From Bacteroidota bacterium (GTDB lineage: Bacteria; Bacteroidota; Bacteroidia; Flavobacteriales; Flavobacteriaceae), in NCBI GenBank assembly GCA_023387965.1, contig JAEWHE010000009.1:62001-126000 (forward strand): 64,000 nucleotides of DNA, in the 5' to 3' direction. The position numbers were made by a program, and so were the translations under genes. The notes beneath the pieces were generated by a model. It ran no database searches. It worked only from the letters and a program-made list of their open reading frames with translations, and was not told the DNA's origin. This document shows, piece after piece, positions 1 through 9,495 of this stretch. The first letter of the stretch is position 1, and each line of letters starts with the position of its first letter.

Positions 1-1
1 A

Positions 2-1486
2 AAATCTTTTCCTGGAGAAGAACTAAAAGTAGCAATTGCCTACGATTGTCGCCACAACAGCGATACATTGGCAAAAATTGTAGCCGATGTTTTTTCGGCA
101 AACGGAATAAAAGTGTATCTTTTTGAAGAATTACGACCAACGCCAGAGCTTTCTTTCGCCTTAAAATATCTAAAATGTCACGCCGGAATTGTGTTGACAG
201 CTTCCCATAATCCGCCAGAATACAACGGTTACAAAGTATATTGGCAAGACGGCGGACAATTGGTTCCACCGCAAGATGGAGAAATTATCAAAGAAATTGA
301 AGCGTTAGAATACAGCGAAATTCAGTTTTCGGCTAATGAAAATTTAATCGAATACATCGGTAAAGAAATTGACGAAGCGTTTTTTCAATCAACCATTGAA
401 AATGCCAGCTTTAATACTTCGGCGGAAGCCAAAAAAAATCTGAAAATCGTTTACACGGCACTTCACGGAACATCCATAAAAGCGATTCCGCCAGTTTTGG
501 AAAAAGCAGGTTATTCGGACGTAAATATTGTGTTGGAACAAGCCGTTCCTGATGGAAATTTTCCAACAGTAAAATCACCAAATCCTGAAGAACCTGAGGC
601 TTTAACTATGGCTTTGGAATTAGCAGAAGAAACCAGTGCTGATATTGTGGTTGGAACCGATCCAGATTCTGACCGTTTAGGAGTTGCTGTGAGAGATAAT
701 GACGGAAAAATGATTCTGTTAAATGGAAACCAAACGATGGTGATCATGACCGCATTTTTGCTGGAACAATGGAAACGAGGCGGAAAAATTACAGGTAATG
801 AATTCATTGGTTCGACGATTGTTTCTACTCCAATGATGATGGAACTTGCTACCGCTTACGGCGTGGAATGCAAAGTGGGACTTACAGGATTTAAGTGGAT
901 TGCTAAAATGATTAAAGATTTCCCGAACCAAAAATTTATTGGTGGTGGTGAAGAAAGTTTTGGTTTTATGGTTGGCGATGCGGTTCGTGATAAAGATGCT
1001 GTTGGTGCAACTTTACTAATTTGCGAAATTGCGGCTCAAGCAAAAGCTGCCGGAAGTTCGGTTTATCAGGAATTATTGAACTTATATGTGGATTACGGTT
1101 TTTACAAAGAATATTTAATTTCTTTAACCAAAAAAGGAATTGAAGGTGCTGCCGAAATTCAAGCGATGATGATTCAAATGCGTGAAAATCCGCTGAAAGA
1201 AATTAACGGACAAAGAGTATTGATGGTAGAAGACTACAACAATTCTACAGCGAAAAATTTATTTACCGGAGAAGTAGAATCTTTACAAATTCCGAAATCG
1301 AACGTGTTGATTTACTATTTGGAAGATGGCACAAAAATCTGCGCGAGACCAAGTGGAACAGAGCCGAAAATAAAATTCTACTTCAGCGTGAACGAGCCAT
1401 TGGACGATGTAGCAAACGCTCCGGAAGTCGAAGCCTCACTCGATCAAAAAATTAAAAATATTGTAGCAGAAATGCAGTTGATTTAA
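2..1486 (+). CDS. Phosphohexomutase (phosphoglucomutase/phosphomannomutase family), 5' end missing
   Basis: Interconverts hexose-1-phosphate and hexose-6-phosphate in the cytoplasm, feeding sugar-nucleotide and glycan synthesis. The reading frame is open from base 2, so the true start lies before the window; the TTG at 68 is only an internal codon. The active-site serine loop TASHNPPEYNG is near 195-230, the metal-binding loop GTDPDSDRLG near 650-680, the sugar-binding GGGEESFG near 940-965 and the phosphate-binding ARPSGTEPK near 1344-1370, in the usual domain order. Substrate (glucose or mannose) cannot be told from sequence. The stop codon directly abuts the ATG of the ABC exporter, suggesting co-transcription. 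Confidence 0.93.
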   Translation, partial: KSFPGEELKVAIAYDCRHNSDTLAKIVADVFSANGIKVYLFEELRPTPELSFALKYLKCHAGIVLTASHNPPEYNGYKVYWQDGGQLVPPQDGEIIKEIEALEYSEIQFSANENLIEYIGKEIDEAFFQSTIENASFNTSAEAKKNLKIVYTALHGTSIKAIPPVLEKAGYSDVNIVLEQAVPDGNFPTVKSPNPEEPEALTMALELAEETSADIVVGTDPDSDRLGVAVRDNDGKMILLNGNQTMVIMTAFLLEQWKRGGKITGNEFIGSTIVSTPMMMELATAYGVECKVGLTGFKWIAKMIKDFPNQKFIGGGEESFGFMVGDAVRDKDAVGATLLICEIAAQAKAAGSSVYQELLNLYVDYGFYKEYLISLTKKGIEGAAEIQAMMIQMRENPLKEINGQRVLMVEDYNNSTAKNLFTGEVESLQIPKSNVLIYYLEDGTKICARPSGTEPKIKFYFSVNEPLDDVANAPEVEASLDQKIKNIVAEMQLI

Positions 1487-3316
1487 ATGGACGCAAACTT
1501 AAAAAAAATATTCCCCTTCGCACTTAAATACAAAAAAGACATTGTACTTAACATCGTCTATAATATTTTTTACGCCTTATTTTCTACGTTGTTGATGGTT
1601 TCGATGATCCCAACTTTAGACGTTATTTTTGGCGAATCTGAAGCGGTGAGAATCGAACCTACTTATACCGGTTTTGAAAATATTAAAGAATATATTTCTG
1701 ATTATTTCAATTTTAGAGTAACGCAAATCACAGAAAATAGCGGCATCGAAACCACAATTCTTTTTGTAATTTCAATTGTAATTGTGACAGCTTTGCTAAA
1801 AAATGTGTTCAACTATTTAGCATCTTATCACGTTACCCGACTCAGAAATGGTGTTTTGACCGATTTACGCGAAAAAATGTACAATACCATTATTAATCTT
1901 CCTGTTTCATATTATTCCGAAAAAAGAAAAGGTGACGTAATGGCGAGAATGTTAGGCGACGTAAACGAAGTAAAAAATTCCTTTTTCCAAGTATTAGAAT
2001 TAGTCGTGAGAGAGCCGCTAATAATTATATTTTCTGTAGTTGCTATGTTTCTAATTAGTGTAAAATTGACTTTGTTCGTTTTTGCATTTATACCAATTTC
2101 AGGTTTTATCATCTCGAGAATCGGAAAAAATTTAAAGGCAAAATCGACTATGGCACAAGAAGAAAACGGCTTACAAATTTCAATTTTAGATGAAACACTA
2201 AGCGGTTTGAAAGTGGTAAAAGGCTTCAACGCTGAAAATTCTTTTATCGACAAATTCAACTTTTCATTAAAACGATTATTTCGCCTTTCAAACAGTATCG
2301 GAAACAAAAATAACTTGGCAAGTCCTATGAGTGAATTCCTCGGAATTGTTACAATTGCAACGCTTTTATGGTATGGAAGCCAATTGGTAATCGTTGAAAA
2401 ATCATTATCTCCGGTAGTTTTCATTTCTTACATCGCATTGGCTTACACCATTTTAACGCCCGCAAAAGCTATTTCAAAAGCTTCTTACCAGGTTAAAACA
2501 GGTTTGGCTGCCGCGGAAAGGGTTTTTTCGCTGATGGAACAAAAGAACGAAATTGTGGACAAACTTGATGCAGTGGAAAAATTTAGTTTCGATGAAAAAA
2601 TTTCATTGGAAAATATTACTTTTAAGTACGAAGAAGAAAATGTATTGAAGCAGTTTTCACTCCAAATTCCTAAAGGAAAAACTATTGCTCTTGTCGGGCA
2701 ATCTGGTTCGGGAAAAAGTACGATTGCCAATTTGCTGACTCGATTTTATGATGTACAAAACGGAAAAATTTCAATTGACGGTATCGATATTAAAGATTTG
2801 AAGATGAAATCGCTTCGAAATTTAATGGGATTGGTTACACAAGATTCTATTTTGTTCAACGATAGCATTCGAAACAATATAAAATTAGGGAAACCTGACG
2901 CCACCGATGTCGAAATTATGGACGCCTTGAAAATTGCAAATGCTTTGGAATTTGTGGAAAACTTGCCAAACGGAATCGACACTAACGTTGGTGATAGCGG
3001 CAACAAACTTTCGGGGGGACAAAAGCAACGTTTGAGCATTGCCAGAGCGGTTTTGAAAAATCCTCCGATTATGATTTTGGACGAAGCAACTTCGGCATTG
3101 GATACTGAAAGCGAAAAATTTGTACAAATTGCCTTAGAAAACATGATGCAAAACCGAACTTCGATTGTCATTGCTCACAGACTTTCGACCATTCAAAAAG
3201 CTGATGTAATTGTCGTGATGCAAAAAGGTGAAATCGTAGAAATGGGAAGCCACAACGAACTCATCGACAAAGACGGAATGTACAAACGATTAGTAAACAT
3301 GCAATCTTTCGAATAA
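1487..3316 (+). CDS. MsbA-like ABC exporter (fused permease and ATPase)
   Basis: Inner-membrane half-transporter, 609 residues, of the MsbA/lipid exporter type. The N-terminal 330 residues carry about six hydrophobic segments and the rest is a nucleotide-binding domain. Walker A (GQSGSGKST) lies near residue 403, the signature LSGGQKQR near 507, Walker B MILDEATSALD just after it and the switch histidine in IAHRLST. Substrate is inferred, not shown: in Flavobacteria such proteins are annotated as lipid A/multidrug exporters. The ATG follows the mutase stop with no gap (TAA then ATG), so translation is probably coupled. The next gene starts 2 nt after its stop. Confidence 0.9.
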   Translation: MDANLKKIFPFALKYKKDIVLNIVYNIFYALFSTLLMVSMIPTLDVIFGESEAVRIEPTYTGFENIKEYISDYFNFRVTQITENSGIETTILFVISIVIVTALLKNVFNYLASYHVTRLRNGVLTDLREKMYNTIINLPVSYYSEKRKGDVMARMLGDVNEVKNSFFQVLELVVREPLIIIFSVVAMFLISVKLTLFVFAFIPISGFIISRIGKNLKAKSTMAQEENGLQISILDETLSGLKVVKGFNAENSFIDKFNFSLKRLFRLSNSIGNKNNLASPMSEFLGIVTIATLLWYGSQLVIVEKSLSPVVFISYIALAYTILTPAKAISKASYQVKTGLAAAERVFSLMEQKNEIVDKLDAVEKFSFDEKISLENITFKYEEENVLKQFSLQIPKGKTIALVGQSGSGKSTIANLLTRFYDVQNGKISIDGIDIKDLKMKSLRNLMGLVTQDSILFNDSIRNNIKLGKPDATDVEIMDALKIANALEFVENLPNGIDTNVGDSGNKLSGGQKQRLSIARAVLKNPPIMILDEATSALDTESEKFVQIALENMMQNRTSIVIAHRLSTIQKADVIVVMQKGEIVEMGSHNELIDKDGMYKRLVNMQSFE

Positions 3317-3318
3317 AA

Positions 3319-4020
3319 ATGTACCGCGAAAATCCAAATATCAACCTTCCGGAAGACCCAAATACCGTGGTTTGGAAATATTTAGATTTGTCGAAATTTT
3401 TAGATTTATTGCTTTCGCAAAAGTTATTCATGTCGCGTTCAGACAAGTTTGAAGACCAATATGAAGGCACTTTCAGCGAACCGACTTTTGAAGAAATAAA
3501 AAAAATTGCCGAAAACAACCCCGATTTTTTAGACACTTATAAATCGCAACGTAAAAACGTAGTCATCAGCAGTTGGCATATCAATGAATACGAATCGTTT
3601 GCGATGTGGCAAATTTTCACGCAAAACAGCGAAGGTCTGGCCATTCAATCAACTATTGGAAAAATCAAGGAATCTTTGTATCGGGAAAATCAATTTGAGC
3701 AACACATTGGTGAAGTAAATTACATTGATTACAAAAAAGAATACATTCCGTTTGACGATGACTTTTTTCCGTTTTTGTTCAAGCGAAAAAGTTTTCAGTA
3801 CGAACGTGAAGTGCGAATTATTTCGAATCTTTCAAAACACAACCTCAACATCAACGAAGGCGTAAAAATTGACGTTGACATCAATAAGTTAATCGAACGC
3901 ATTTACATTCACCCGAAATCAGAAAACTGGTATAAAAATCTGGTGATTCAGCTTGTGAAACAGTTAGGATTTGACTTTCCTATCGAAAAATCTGATTTAG
4001 AAAGTGATATTTTGATATAA
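3319..4020 (+). CDS. DUF2971 domain protein
   Basis: A 233-residue soluble protein of the DUF2971 family, whose biochemical function I do not know. The family pattern is visible: an N-terminal KYLDLSKFLDLL with LFMSRSDKFEDQYEG, then SSWHINEYESFAMWQIF, and a late KRKSFQYEREVRII segment. Members occur both in housekeeping contexts and beside phage or defence genes; here it is the last gene of a run with a phosphohexomutase and an ABC exporter and ends at a strong terminator, so nothing local points to defence. No signal peptide or membrane segment is seen. Confidence 0.8.
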   Translation: MYRENPNINLPEDPNTVVWKYLDLSKFLDLLLSQKLFMSRSDKFEDQYEGTFSEPTFEEIKKIAENNPDFLDTYKSQRKNVVISSWHINEYESFAMWQIFTQNSEGLAIQSTIGKIKESLYRENQFEQHIGEVNYIDYKKEYIPFDDDFFPFLFKRKSFQYEREVRIISNLSKHNLNINEGVKIDVDINKLIERIYIHPKSENWYKNLVIQLVKQLGFDFPIEKSDLESDILI

Positions 4021-4051
4021 AAAAACCTGAAGCAAAAAACTTCAGGTTTTT
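4021..4051. terminator. Bidirectional rho-independent terminator
   Basis: A perfect 12-bp stem (AAAAACCTGAAG against CTTCAGGTTTTT) around a 7-nt loop lies between the convergent DUF2971 gene and the EF-hand lipoprotein gene. A-run and T-run flanks let it work in both directions. Confidence 0.9.
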
Positions 4052-4053
4052 CT

Positions 4054-4773
4054 TTATCCTTCAATTGGATTATATTCTTGTGCTTCCCAATCTGAAGCAG
4101 TAAGATCTACAAAAAAGTAATGGACTTTATCATTTTTGTCGAAAGCACCATTTTTGTTAATATCTTCAATGGTTCTAAAATACAAACGGTTTTTCATTTC
4201 CACCACATTCCAGTCGATTAATTCCTGTAAATCTGCCGAAATTTTCTGGAATTTTTCGCCATTAATTTCGCTTAAATATAAACTTTTGATATCGTTAGCA
4301 TCTAATTTCGCATCGCGGTTCGTATCGGTGTCAACCAAAGAATAAACCAAAACTTGTTTCTTTAAATTTTCTGTCAAAGTATTTAAAAAAGTCACTGTTT
4401 GAATCTGCACATTTTTGTCTGTCAACGGTTTTAAACCTGTCGAGTCAATGTGTTGAAATTTTAAATTTTCGAAGTAACCCGTCAATTCAAATCGGTTGTA
4501 ATTAGAAATGGCATAACTCACAGAGTTAGTGTTGCTCGAGCCATAACCACGCGAACCACCTTCGTAAATTCTTACATCGCCAATGGCGTGAATTAAATAT
4601 TTGGTACCTTCCATGTGAATGGGAAGATCGGCAATTTTAATTTGGGAAGAATCGGGTTTTGCAGGTTTACGATCTGTTTTTTCGGCATCGTAAATCACCT
4701 TTGGCTTTTCTTGTTTTTCTTCACAAGAAATCAAAAAGGTTACAAAAAAAATAGCGAGACAAATTTTTCTCAT
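4054..4773 (-). CDS. Lipoprotein with two EF-hand-like calcium loops
   Basis: A 239-residue predicted lipoprotein: a short hydrophobic leader ends in the lipobox LISC, so the mature protein starts at Cys17. Two 12-residue loops, DTNRDAKLDAND at about 150-161 and DINKNGAFDKND at about 204-215, share the spacing D-x-N-x-D/N-x-x-hydrophobic-D-x-N-D and look like EF-hand or dockerin-type calcium sites. The rest matches no family I recognise. It has its own well-formed promoter and lies downstream of a TonB-dependent receptor on the same strand. The lipoprotein call is firm; calcium binding is inferred. Confidence 0.75.
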   Translation of the reverse strand: MRKICLAIFFVTFLISCEEKQEKPKVIYDAEKTDRKPAKPDSSQIKIADLPIHMEGTKYLIHAIGDVRIYEGGSRGYGSSNTNSVSYAISNYNRFELTGYFENLKFQHIDSTGLKPLTDKNVQIQTVTFLNTLTENLKKQVLVYSLVDTDTNRDAKLDANDIKSLYLSEINGEKFQKISADLQELIDWNVVEMKNRLYFRTIEDINKNGAFDKNDKVHYFFVDLTASDWEAQEYNPIEG

Positions 4774-4795
4774 TGTATTATTTGTTTAAGCAGTT

Positions 4796-4826
4796 CAAAT
4801 ATAAAAATAAAACCGCTGAATTTCAA
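4796..4826 (-). promoter_or_regulatory. Bacteroidota sigma-A promoter of the EF-hand lipoprotein gene
   Basis: Read on the minus strand, TTG (at 4826-4824) is followed after 20 nt by TATATTTG (4803-4796). This fits the Bacteroidota consensus TTG-N19-21-TAnnTTTG and lies 23 nt upstream of the ATG at 4773. Confidence 0.75.
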
Positions 4827-4828
4827 TT

Positions 4829-7297
4829 TTATAGTTTCGCAGTAAGTTTCACGTTGAAAACTCTCGTGGTCATGTAATTCGGAATTCCGTATTGAATTTT
4901 GGTGTAAGTATCTCTAACCCAAGTATTCGTAATGGCATTTTGGTTGTTGAAAAGGTTGAAAATTTCGAACCCAAGCGAAAGGTCTTTGAATTTTTTAAGC
5001 CAATGTCCATCAGGTCTTTGGTCGTTATTTTCGGTTAAAACATACGAAAACCCAACATCGGCTCTTCTATAATCACGCAAACGACTTTGGTACTGATAAG
5101 GATCTGCATACGATGGCGAACCTCCAGGCAAACCTGTGTTGTAAACCAAATTCAGGTACAATTTTAAATTCGGGATTTTTTCTACGTAATCTTGGAACAA
5201 AATTCCAAATTTTAAACGTTGATCCGTTGGTCTGGCGATGTAACCTCGATCGTTTTGATTTTCTTCGGTTTTCATGTAACCAAAACTAAACCAAGATTCG
5301 GTTCCGGGAACAAATTCTCCGTTTAATCTTGCATCAAAACCCGCAGCATAAGCTTCGGCTTCGTTGTTAGCACGATACCTGATTCTCACATTTTCAATCG
5401 CGTAAGTATTGACGTCGCTCATGGCTTTGTAATAGGCTTCGGAAACAAATTTAAATGGTCGATTCCACATTTCGAAACTGTAATCGTTACTCAAAACCAC
5501 GTGAACAGATTGTTGTGCTTTTACATCTGGATTTACATTTCCGTCAAAACCGCGAAGTTCTCTATAAAATGGTGGTTGGTGGTACAAACCTCCGGAAAGT
5601 CGGAAAACCATATCAGTATTTTGCCAACTTGGTTTGATGGCAAATTGAGCTCTCGGGCTAAAAGTCGTTTGGCTTTTTCCTTTAACATCACCATTTTCCA
5701 CTTGCCAATTATGTGCTCTAATTCCTAAATTATACCAAACGGTATTGTTGCCAATCATGTCTTTTTTACTCCATTGAACATAACCGGAAAGTCTGTTGAT
5801 CACTACTTCATTAAACGCACGAACATTTTGGTAAGGCAAAAGTGGACCAACATAAGGATTGTAAGGTTGATCATTTGTTGGCAAATCTACAATTGGCGGA
5901 TTTAAAGAAAATCCGGCAGAATCAATCACTTCCCATTCAACCAATCGGTCACGCATGTCTTCACGCGTGTATTTGAAACCCCATTCGAGTTCGTTGTTTC
6001 GCAAATTGTGAAATCCTTTAATTTCTGCGTTAACAATTAAACCGTCAAGATCGTTTCTGGCGTGGTTAAGTTGCGAACCAATTTCCTGGGTAAATACCAC
6101 ATCGCCTAAAGAACCTGAACCAATATTGGTGTCGATTTCGCCAAAACTATAATTAGATTGAATGTCAAAATGTTCTTGTTCTTGCGTGTTGTAAGCCGAA
6201 GCGATAAACTTTAAAGTAAAATTTTCGTTCGGTTGAAAAACTGATTTTATCGCACCAAAATAAGTTTCGTATTGATCATTTTCCTGACCGTCATAAACTA
6301 CTAGCAATGCTTTTGGATCATCAATTGTTCCAAAATTTGTCTGGCGCGTTTTAGGTTCGTAGCGGTATTTATTTTGCGAAATATTCCCAAGAAAACTCCA
6401 TTCCCATTTTGATGACGGATTGTAAGTAATATAAGTTTGAACGTCGGCAAAAGTTGGTCTGAAGTTCGTTTCAGTTTCCTGACTGTTCACCAACAAACTA
6501 TTGTCGCGGTAACGCAATCCTACAATTCCCGAAAGTTTTTGGTTCTTTGTAGCCGATTCAACTGTTAAGCTTCCGCCAAGCAAACTCGCTTCGAGCGAAG
6601 CACCAAAACTTCTTGGACGACGGTACGAAATATCTAAAACTGATGATAATTTGTCGCCATATTTCGCCTGAAATCCACCTGCGGAAAAATCGACATTTTG
6701 CACCATATCCGTATTAGTGAAGCTCAAACCTTCTTGTTGCCCTGAACGAATTAAAAACGGACGGTAAATTTCAATTTCGTTTACATACACTAAATTTTCG
6801 TCAAAGTTTCCACCTCTAACTGTATATTGTGTACTTAAATCGCTGTTAGAATTAACTCCGGGAAGCGTTTTCAAAATATTTTCAACTCCGGCATTCGCAC
6901 CCGGAATTAGCTTGATTTCTTTAGGCGAAATATTGGTAATTCCTTCAACTCTTTTTCGGTTATTGTAGATTTCGATGGTTCCTATCATTTCCACATTTTT
7001 ACTTAAAACCGGATTAAACTCGTAGTCTTCATTTGGTTTTAATTCCAATGTTACACTTGCGGGTTTATTAGAAACGTGCGAAAAAACCACCACAATTTTT
7101 TGATTTGCCGGAACAGTTATAAGATAAAAACCATTTTCGTTAGAAGTAGTCGAATTGCTTCCGGCGGTAACTGCAGCGTCTTCTACCGGTTTTTGTAACT
7201 CATCTAAAATTACACCTTTAATTCTGGCAGTTTGGGCGTTTGCGGTAAACATCGCCATCAAAAAAATAAAACAGGCGAAATGAATTTTTGTTCTCAA
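4829..7297 (-). CDS. TonB-dependent outer-membrane receptor
   Basis: An 822-residue outer-membrane receptor with a signal peptide ending in ANAQ. An N-terminal carboxypeptidase-regulatory-like beta-sandwich (about 24-100) precedes a plug domain (about 105-230, with LPGVNSNSDLSTQYTVRGG) and a long beta-barrel rich in aromatic residues. It probably imports an unknown ligand using TonB/ExbBD energy. No SusD-like partner is adjacent, so it is not a canonical SusCD pair. It starts 12 nt after the M23 peptidase stop, suggesting one transcript. The receptor assignment is secure; substrate is unknown. Confidence 0.92.
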   Translation of the reverse strand: MRTKIHFACFIFLMAMFTANAQTARIKGVILDELQKPVEDAAVTAGSNSTTSNENGFYLITVPANQKIVVVFSHVSNKPASVTLELKPNEDYEFNPVLSKNVEMIGTIEIYNNRKRVEGITNISPKEIKLIPGANAGVENILKTLPGVNSNSDLSTQYTVRGGNFDENLVYVNEIEIYRPFLIRSGQQEGLSFTNTDMVQNVDFSAGGFQAKYGDKLSSVLDISYRRPRSFGASLEASLLGGSLTVESATKNQKLSGIVGLRYRDNSLLVNSQETETNFRPTFADVQTYITYNPSSKWEWSFLGNISQNKYRYEPKTRQTNFGTIDDPKALLVVYDGQENDQYETYFGAIKSVFQPNENFTLKFIASAYNTQEQEHFDIQSNYSFGEIDTNIGSGSLGDVVFTQEIGSQLNHARNDLDGLIVNAEIKGFHNLRNNELEWGFKYTREDMRDRLVEWEVIDSAGFSLNPPIVDLPTNDQPYNPYVGPLLPYQNVRAFNEVVINRLSGYVQWSKKDMIGNNTVWYNLGIRAHNWQVENGDVKGKSQTTFSPRAQFAIKPSWQNTDMVFRLSGGLYHQPPFYRELRGFDGNVNPDVKAQQSVHVVLSNDYSFEMWNRPFKFVSEAYYKAMSDVNTYAIENVRIRYRANNEAEAYAAGFDARLNGEFVPGTESWFSFGYMKTEENQNDRGYIARPTDQRLKFGILFQDYVEKIPNLKLYLNLVYNTGLPGGSPSYADPYQYQSRLRDYRRADVGFSYVLTENNDQRPDGHWLKKFKDLSLGFEIFNLFNNQNAITNTWVRDTYTKIQYGIPNYMTTRVFNVKLTAKL

Positions 7298-7309
7298 GTT
7301 AATGATTCG

Positions 7310-9010
7310 TTAGGGTTGTAAACTTCTAAAAAAATGCGATTCAAAGATAGTAGAATTTCCCGTATTGTCCGTTACTTCAATTTTTAAATCGTTTTTTCCT
7401 TCAACGCTAATTCCGTCAGAAAAATCGTAAACAAGGCGTTGGGTTTTGTAATCATATTCCATCAAAATCCACTTGCCGTTCAAGTAACCGTTATAAGTAG
7501 CAATTCCCGAAAGCGCATCAGAAATAGAAACTTCAAGCGTGTTGAGCGAACTAATCCATTTTCCTTGTTGAAAATTCGGACTAAAAATTTTAGGTGGCGT
7601 GGTATCTTTTGCTAAAACAAATTGCCCTAAATCTTTGGTATAAGTAGTAAAAGTATTGTTTTTATATGATGTTTTGTTGTAACGATGGCGTTTTCCTTGA
7701 ACCGAAGCGATAAAAGTTTTGGAAATTTCTGCTTCCGGAATTGTTGTGTTTTCAAAATTGATTTGCATATTGTTATGAACTGGAATTGATTCATTGTGCA
7801 AGGTTAAAACTGTGTCTTGCACGTCAAAATCCAGGTAAAAATTTTCATAAAAAGTTCCCGCCGGAATAAACACCGAAACATTGCCTTTTGCATAACTGTT
7901 GTCTTTTCTGGCTTTCAAATAAAAAGGAGTTCGCTTTTCCTGAGGCAACGATGTTGGTGGCAAATTGGAAAATTCTACCGGAATATTAATTATGCTTGTG
8001 TTCCCATGAAAATCAGAAATTTCAATTTGCAGGTTTTGGTACAAATTAGGCGAAATACCAATCATTCCGTAAGTATTATTGGCGGTGATAATGCTTAATA
8101 AATACGGTTCAACCATGAATAATTTTTGTACACGTTGACCCGTTCGCTTAAATCGTGTATAATCAATCAAGGCATTGATGTAGCGACTTTCGTCAAAATG
8201 AAAAGTGTCAAATTGGTACGAAAAAAAAGATTTGCCGTTACAAGTGGCTTTTACTTTGAAAATCCCGTTTTTGTTATAAGTATTGTCGAAAACATCGTAT
8301 GAATTCACCCCGAAACCAATTTTGCCGAAGGCTTTAATTTTAGAAGCCACATAACTTCCGTCTTTTTGTTGAGAAAGATTTAATTCGAGTGGCAAGCGGG
8401 TTTGATTGACCTGCGAACTATCGCCAATGGGATAAACCACCAGATTATTGACAATTGGTTTTCGCGTATCTTTAATCATTTTATCAAAACCAAAAAACAT
8501 AGGGTTGATGATTTTTTCTGTCTTCGAATCTCGAAATTCAAAGTGTAAGTGTGGACCACCAGAACCTCCAGAATTTCCGGATAACGCAATCACGTCGCCT
8601 TTTTTAACCACGATTTCATTTTCCTTCGGAAACATTTCTACTTCAAAAGAATTTTGAGCATATTGATTTTTTTTGATGTAAGCCTCGATCGTCGGCGATG
8701 CTTTTTGCAAATGTCCGTAAACCGTTGTAAAACCGTTAGGATGCGTGATATAAATGGCTTTTCCGTATCCCCAAGTTGAAATTTTTATTCGGGAAACATA
8801 ACCATTTGCAACAGCATACACATTTAAACCTTCTTTTTGCTGGGTTTTAAAGTCTAAACCCGAATGAAAATGATTGTTTCGCAGCTCTCCAAAAGTTCCA
8901 GACAAATACAAAGGAATGTCAAGTGGAGATCGAAAATAATCTTGTGGATAATTATTTTGTTGCCCAAAAGCAACGCTTGTAAAAAGGATGATAAAAAGTC
9001 CGATTCGCAT
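7310..9010 (-). CDS. M23 family (LytM) metallopeptidase
   Basis: A 566-residue secreted or periplasmic protein with a short signal peptide ending at FGQ. The peptidase domain is N-terminal (about 30-170): the first zinc ligands are in NNHFHSGLDF and the second pair in GPHLHFEF, with the usual GYVSRI and YGHL segments between them. The family cleaves peptidoglycan peptide bridges. The remaining 400 residues are beta-rich and carry a late DTTPPKIFSPN segment typical of extracellular beta-sandwich domains. It is the first gene of a two-gene unit with the TonB-dependent receptor. Confidence 0.88.
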   Translation of the reverse strand: MRIGLFIILFTSVAFGQQNNYPQDYFRSPLDIPLYLSGTFGELRNNHFHSGLDFKTQQKEGLNVYAVANGYVSRIKISTWGYGKAIYITHPNGFTTVYGHLQKASPTIEAYIKKNQYAQNSFEVEMFPKENEIVVKKGDVIALSGNSGGSGGPHLHFEFRDSKTEKIINPMFFGFDKMIKDTRKPIVNNLVVYPIGDSSQVNQTRLPLELNLSQQKDGSYVASKIKAFGKIGFGVNSYDVFDNTYNKNGIFKVKATCNGKSFFSYQFDTFHFDESRYINALIDYTRFKRTGQRVQKLFMVEPYLLSIITANNTYGMIGISPNLYQNLQIEISDFHGNTSIINIPVEFSNLPPTSLPQEKRTPFYLKARKDNSYAKGNVSVFIPAGTFYENFYLDFDVQDTVLTLHNESIPVHNNMQINFENTTIPEAEISKTFIASVQGKRHRYNKTSYKNNTFTTYTKDLGQFVLAKDTTPPKIFSPNFQQGKWISSLNTLEVSISDALSGIATYNGYLNGKWILMEYDYKTQRLVYDFSDGISVEGKNDLKIEVTDNTGNSTIFESHFFRSLQP

Positions 9011-9139
9011 AGAGTAACGTTTTTGCTAATATACCAAAAGATGTTGAAACGAGCCAACAAAAATTCAAAACCCTAACGAATTAATTATTAATATTTTACA
9101 AAAATCAGCTATGTCATTTATTTAAATTATTGAAAAAAA

Positions 9140-9170
9140 TTGCAAAAGTTATACAGGAATGTTACTTTTG
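9140..9170 (+). promoter_or_regulatory. Promoter of the coiled-coil/zapA/6S/rny cluster
   Basis: TTG at 9140-9142 and TACTTTTG at 9163-9170 are separated by 20 nt, matching the Bacteroidota consensus. Expected transcription start is about 9174-9177, roughly 20 nt before the ATG at 9198. Confidence 0.75.
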
Positions 9171-9197
9171 TAAAATAGGTAATGAAAAAGCTCACCA

Positions 9198-9488
9198 ATG
9201 AGTGAAATTGCGCAAATAATTGATACTCTTGAAGACAGACTTGCTAAAGTATTAACTCGAGCAGGTCAAGTTGAAAAAAATGCTGCTCTTTTGCGAAGCG
9301 AATTAGAGCAAGCTAAGGGAATTATTAAAAAGCAATCCGAAGAAATTTTGACTTTACAAGCAAAATATGATTCGCTCAAAATAGCTAATTCATTACTTGG
9401 CAGTGAAGAAAATAAACGAGATACCAAGCTGAAAATAAATTCATTAATACGTGAAATTGATCTTTGCATAGCGCAACTTTCGGACTAA
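9198..9488 (+). CDS. Small coiled-coil protein upstream of zapA
   Basis: A 96-residue, charged, almost wholly helical protein; residues about 5-70 show heptad spacing typical of a coiled coil. There is no signal peptide or membrane segment. It precedes zapA by 7 nt and shares its promoter. A ZapB-like or other divisome role is inferred from context and coiled-coil character, not from motif identity. A mini-ORF (9182-9205, seven codons) overlaps its start codon in another frame. Confidence 0.8.
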   Translation: MSEIAQIIDTLEDRLAKVLTRAGQVEKNAALLRSELEQAKGIIKKQSEEILTLQAKYDSLKIANSLLGSEENKRDTKLKINSLIREIDLCIAQLSD

Positions 9489-9495
9489 CTTTTTT

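Noticed and set aside
1912..2424. Minus-strand open frame opposite the ABC exporter
   Set aside because: Antisense shadow of a well-supported coding frame; no start context or family motif.
3319..4020. Defence system component
   Set aside because: No other defence gene is near; the DUF2971 gene belongs to a housekeeping run.
4829..7297. SusC-type polysaccharide receptor
   Set aside because: No SusD-like lipoprotein gene follows or precedes, so a generic TonB-dependent receptor is the safer call.
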